Assembly (NCBI GenBank): GCA_021803645.1
Contig: JAJZLI010000063.1
Location: 1-8,999, forward strand
Direction: 5' to 3'
Length of the DNA stretch: 8,999 nt
Source of the DNA: a bacterium
GTDB taxonomy: Bacteria; Patescibacteriota; Dojkabacteria; JAKAPS01; JAJZLI01
The notes beneath the pieces are model-generated. The model was not told the origin of the DNA and searched no databases. It saw only the letters and a list, made by a program, of their open reading frames with translations. Position 1 is the stretch's first letter; each line of letters opens with the position of its first letter. The position numbers were made by a program, and so were the translations under genes. This document shows, one piece after another, positions 6,937-8,999 of this stretch.

Positions 6937-7003
6937 TCAGTAATTGCGACCATTTGATACTTTTGAGTTTCTTGTCCCTTTTATGAACAAACCAAATCGT
7001 GTT
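6866..7003. other. GC-rich patch and coding debris at the recombinase break
   Basis: It begins with a run GGCGGGCGGGCGG (6868-6880), far more GC-rich than anything else here, and continues through CAGAGCGGAGC and GGTTCGCGC. On the minus strand the frame 6896-7003 is open for 35 codons without a start codon, between a TGA and a TAG, and reads protein-like (for example KWSQLLNEARTFFEQ). A second minus-strand frame over the same bases ends just before ATG 6936. This looks like a junction of foreign pieces rather than a gene. Confidence 0.5.
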
Positions 7004-7049
7004 TCAGATTGTATGACCAAACTTAGCTGTCCTTAAACGTAAAGTTTAA

Positions 7050-7205
7050 GTATATTTTACTGAATATAAAACATTTACCATTTGCAAACTACCACCTAAC
7101 CTATATCAAAATATTAATTCAATAGAAAAGGTTGCTAAAAGAGTAGGATTTAGTAGTATACATGAGGCTATTGATGCAAAATACAAAAGACACAAAACTA
7201 AGTGA
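7050..7205 (+). pseudogene. Short coding remnant without a start codon
   Basis: Open for 51 codons after a TAA and ending in TGA, with no ATG, GTG or TTG to start it. The second half (IEKVAKRVGFSSIHEAIDAK, then basic YKRHKTK) reads like a folded protein's helical C-terminus, possibly DNA-binding. The first half is less convincing. The parent family was not recognised. It lies alone between the recombinase debris and the decayed paralogue. Confidence 0.4.
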
Positions 7206-7319
7206 AATTTTTTATATATCCGTATTAGTTCATAAATATATATTACATTAATCTTTGTAAATTAGTATTCATTCTCGTTATGAGGAGATATATTCAATTT
7301 ATTTTTTACCTCTAACAAC

Positions 7320-7784
7320 TCAACAATCATGTTTTAAACCAAATGGGCCTTCACCATCATTACTATCTATCATATGTTCATAAAATAATACTAGTTGAGT
7401 AAATAACTCTTGAGCATCAATTTCATTAATCCTTGAAAGCCCCAAACTTTTTTGTTCATCTACAATCTGTACAACCCTATCATGGCCGCATTTTAAGTCT
7501 TCAATGGAAACATAGTGTGAAAGTATATTATCTTCAAAAATCATATAAAGTTTAAAAAAATCCATCTCATCTGGAGGGAAACAAATTAGAATCATTCCTT
7601 GTAGGCTACCTTCTGCATTTTCATAACTAGATATATGGAGATCAGAATTTAAAATAGACCTTTGTTTTATAGGAAAAGAAGGGTCAATACCTAAAATTTG
7701 TGTAGAAATCAATATAAGTTTTCTTAGTGTTTCTGGGTTTATACGTTCTGAACCCCTCTCTATCTTATCCGATTCATCTAACAT
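7320..7784 (-). CDS. Truncated paralogue of the 192-aa hypothetical protein
   Basis: The 154-residue product is colinear with the 192-aa protein of 5349-5927 from the start (MLDESD against MIDESD) through INPETL.K..ISTQILG.DPS, a CFPPDE box, EQKSLGLSR and AQELFTQLVLFYEHMID, then ends about 40 residues early at GLKHDC. Function is unknown. Identity is moderate, well below that of the flanking tRNA copies. The reading frame has nevertheless stayed open, so it may still be translated. The partner gene that follows the first copy is missing; 7206-7319 holds nothing recognisable. There is no Shine-Dalgarno sequence: ATG 7784 is 10 bases from the -10 element, as in the first copy. It could be a functional diverged copy or a decaying one. 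Confidence 0.7.
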   Translation of the reverse strand: MLDESDKIERGSERINPETLRKLILISTQILGIDPSFPIKQRSILNSDLHISSYENAEGSLQGMILICFPPDEMDFFKLYMIFEDNILSHYVSIEDLKCGHDRVVQIVDEQKSLGLSRINEIDAQELFTQLVLFYEHMIDSNDGEGPFGLKHDC

Positions 7785-7794
7785 GATAGGCAGA

Positions 7795-7824
7795 GTTCTA
7801 TCATATGGGTATGGTTTTTGTCAA
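7795..7824 (-). promoter_or_regulatory. Promoter of the 154-aa paralogue
   Basis: On the minus strand TTGACA (7819-7824), an 18-base spacer and TAGAAC (7795-7800), preceded by TGa. The -35 is a perfect consensus, better than in the first copy, while the -10 has weakened from TAAAAT. Position and spacing are otherwise the same. Confidence 0.5.
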
Positions 7825-7825
7825 A

Positions 7826-7834
7826 TTATCCACA
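7826..7834. promoter_or_regulatory. DnaA-box-like site TTATCCACA, second copy
   Basis: Identical nine bases, again one base upstream of the -35 of the paralogue, although neighbouring positions have changed. Confidence 0.5.
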
Positions 7835-7866
7835 TAAGTTTAATTTACAAAATATTAAGGAAATTT

Positions 7867-7958
7867 GCTGGGGTAATGGAATCGGTATACGAAACAGAAT
7901 TAAAATCTATTAGAAAATTCCACTGGATTTAAGTTTCACCCCTTCACCCCCCTCAATA
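7867..7958 (+). pseudogene. Decayed tRNA-Leu copy
   Basis: It begins GCTGGGGT and keeps GGAATCGGTATACG and the TTAAAA anticodon loop of the tRNA-Leu at 6028-6109. The D stem is broken (GCG changed to ATG), the anticodon and variable stems have mismatches, the T loop TTCAAGT reads TTTAAGT, and about 11 C-rich bases are inserted between T arm and acceptor end. The upstream TTTACA (7844-7849) is kept, but about 19 bases including the TATAAT are missing. Confidence 0.85.
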
Positions 7959-7974
7959 TATAAAACTTAAAATC

Positions 7975-8049
7975 AAGGGTATAGTTCATTTGACTTAGAA
8001 TGCTTGTTTTGGGAGTAAGAGATCGCTGGTTCAAGTCCAGTAATTCCAA
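7975..8049 (+). pseudogene. Decayed tRNA-Pro copy
   Basis: It matches tRNA-Pro at 63 of 75 positions without gaps. The T arm and the UGG anticodon loop are unchanged and the anticodon stem survives with two G-T pairs. The acceptor stem has three mismatches (1-72, 2-71, 7-66), and the GG of the D loop reads GA. Processing and charging are unlikely. Confidence 0.85.
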
Positions 8050-8168
8050 CATCGAAGTTTTTGTAATTTAACGAAATCTTTAGAAGGTTATTGTAGTACA
8101 TACTGAAATACTTTTGTATACTTAATAGTAAAGGTTAAACATATTTTTATTAATATAAAATCTTTCTC

Positions 8169-8219
8169 TATAATATTTAGATAAACTACCATAGGAGGAA
8201 TATGTTCATATATTTATAA
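8169..8219 (+). promoter_or_regulatory. -10 box and Shine-Dalgarno before a 5-codon frame
   Basis: TATAAT (8169-8174; weak -35-like TTTATT 17 bases upstream) is followed by AGGAGG (8193-8198) and, three bases later, ATG 8202. The frame reads MFIYL and stops at 8217-8219. It looks like the front of a gene whose body is gone, or a leader peptide with no gene after it, since the next gene points the other way. The remaining bases of 8050-8232 hold nothing else I recognise. Confidence 0.4.
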
Positions 8220-8232
8220 ATACATACAATTT

Positions 8233-8811
8233 TTATAATGAATTATTGAAAACAGAAGACCTACTTTTATTTTTATTATACAAATTAATCATCCTCCTAT
8301 AACTTTCTATCATTGGAGTTACTTCTGTTATCAGGTCTGGTATTGTAAGTTTATTGAATGTAGATTCAATTTTTTTAGTAAACCAATCTATAAAAGTCTC
8401 AATATCCTCTGCAAAATAAGATTTTGCAAAAAAATGTATTGATATTAAATGTGAGTATGCATCAGCATTTCTCACAAGAAAAGATTCTTCATTTGTTGGC
8501 ATACTATTGCTATCTGTTGACTCTATTGCAATACAGACAGAATTAATAAAATTTATTGATAAACCAAATTTAGGGAGTAAATACCTGACATACTCACTAC
8601 TCCTATTTTCATGTCCCGTAGAGTCTGATTCTGTCCTTTTATATACAAGTCCTGCATCATGTAATAACCCTGCATATAGAGATATGGAAAGATCAGATTT
8701 AGGATAAAATCTTTTATGAAAATCTTTGATGTTTTCAAGAGCGATATCTATATGATTAGGGAAAAACCATTCTCTATGAAGATAGTAATACTTAAATTTT
8801 GGTAAACCCAT
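8233..8811 (-). CDS. HD-domain phosphohydrolase-like protein, start in doubt
   Basis: HD-domain proteins are metal-dependent phosphohydrolases, often acting on nucleotides or cyclic nucleotides. In the 192 residues from ATG 8811 the metal ligands are H20, the H51-D52 pair in AGLLHDAG, and D117 in RNADAYSHL, with H67 in the GHE loop. The place of a further His seems taken by E97. The substrate cannot be deduced. The frame stays open upstream of ATG 8811 for 18 more codons that read naturally into the domain (IFQKVYETYYNLHPSY), then meets TAA (8866-8868). Four codons further up is ATG 8880, with a promoter at leaderless distance. Either the gene now starts at 8811, with no Shine-Dalgarno sequence, or it is a 215-aa gene broken at codon 5. 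Confidence 0.75.
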   Translation of the reverse strand: MGLPKFKYYYLHREWFFPNHIDIALENIKDFHKRFYPKSDLSISLYAGLLHDAGLVYKRTESDSTGHENRSSEYVRYLLPKFGLSINFINSVCIAIESTDSNSMPTNEESFLVRNADAYSHLISIHFFAKSYFAEDIETFIDWFTKKIESTFNKLTIPDLITEVTPMIESYRRMINLYNKNKSRSSVFNNSL

Positions 8812-8889
8812 ATAACTTGGATGCAGGTTATAATATGTTTCATATACTTTTTGAAATATATCTAATTATTTTATATTCATAACATATTA

Positions 8890-8918
8890 AACATAACTAA
8901 AACTAAATATTTTCGCAA
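8890..8918 (-). promoter_or_regulatory. Probable promoter of the HD-domain gene
   Basis: On the minus strand TTGCGA (8913-8918), a 17-base spacer and TATGTT (8890-8895). The -10 ends nine bases before ATG 8880, the same spacing as at ATG 5927. The bases from 8919 to 8999 show nothing I can name. Confidence 0.4.
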
Positions 8919-8999
8919 GATTTATAACACACGCTCATTTTTTATTAATAAGTTATAATATTTGCTGATGATATGCTTGATAAAATTCTATGCAAAGAA

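Larger units (their letters stand above)
7320..8049. repeat. Segmental duplication, decayed copy
   Basis: Contains the truncated paralogue, the same promoter and TTATCCACA site, and two degenerate tRNAs. It is shorter than the intact copy because the gene lacks its 3' third and the spacer has lost about 19 bases. Confidence 0.8.

Noticed and set aside
6937..7049. A right-hand attachment repeat of the tRNA-Pro 3' end beyond the recombinase piece
   Set aside because: No direct repeat of the tRNA 3' end is visible here. The only second copy lies in the decayed tRNA-Pro at 7975-8049, which belongs to the larger duplication.
7867..8049. Second functional tRNA-Leu and tRNA-Pro
   Set aside because: Broken stems, an insertion and a lost -10 box show they are degenerate.
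8507..8738. Alternative frames within the HD-domain gene on both strands
   Set aside because: The HD frame carries the conserved metal-binding residues; the others show none.
1..8999. UGA recoding
   Set aside because: TGA terminates lepB and the 192-aa gene, and Trp is encoded by TGG.
1..8999. CRISPR array or complete insertion sequence
   Set aside because: No regularly spaced repeats, and no transposase with terminal inverted repeats, were found.

Overview
This is an AT-rich bacterial window. TGA ends several genes while Trp is read from TGG, so the standard code applies and Mycoplasma-type recoding is ruled out. The three intact tRNAs lack an encoded CCA. Several genes have a -10-like hexamer about nine bases from the ATG and no Shine-Dalgarno sequence. 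Together with small compact genes and a chromosomal parAB set next to lepB, this would fit a Patescibacteria/CPR-type genome. That placement is a guess from style, not proof.

Left part (1-4700), mostly housekeeping: the 3' portion of an ABC-F ATPase on the plus strand runs off the left edge. It converges, across a hairpin-rich spacer, on a minus-strand cluster read right to left: lepB (signal peptidase I), parA, parB, tRNA-Lys(UUU), then a four-helix membrane protein of unknown function. parA and parB overlap by 8 bases and lepB lies 37 bases upstream of parA, so these three look like one operon that may read into tRNA-Lys. Its likely jobs are chromosome segregation and processing of secreted proteins.

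Middle and right part (4700-8220), accessory and partly decayed: two unrecognised minus-strand genes (214 and 192 aa) form a tightly coupled pair. The 192-aa gene is divergent from a plus-strand tRNA-Leu(UAA)-tRNA-Pro(UGG) pair. The divergent spacer holds a promoter for each side and a perfect TTATCCACA (DnaA-box-like) site. About 1.9 kb to the right the same arrangement occurs again in decay: a shorter paralogue (154 aa), the same promoter layout and TTATCCACA site, and two degenerate tRNA copies. The second tRNA-Leu copy has lost the segment that carries its TATAAT. This is best explained as a segmental duplication of gene, control region and two tRNAs.

Between the copies lies the C-terminal piece of a large serine recombinase, whose reading frame ends inside the 3' end of tRNA-Pro. 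It is followed by a short GC-rich patch and coding debris, which points to an old integration at the tRNA.

Right end (8220-8999): an HD-domain phosphohydrolase-like gene on the minus strand. Its reading frame continues upstream of the first usable ATG to a TAA at codon 5 of what looks like the original promoter-proximal start, so it may carry a nonsense mutation.
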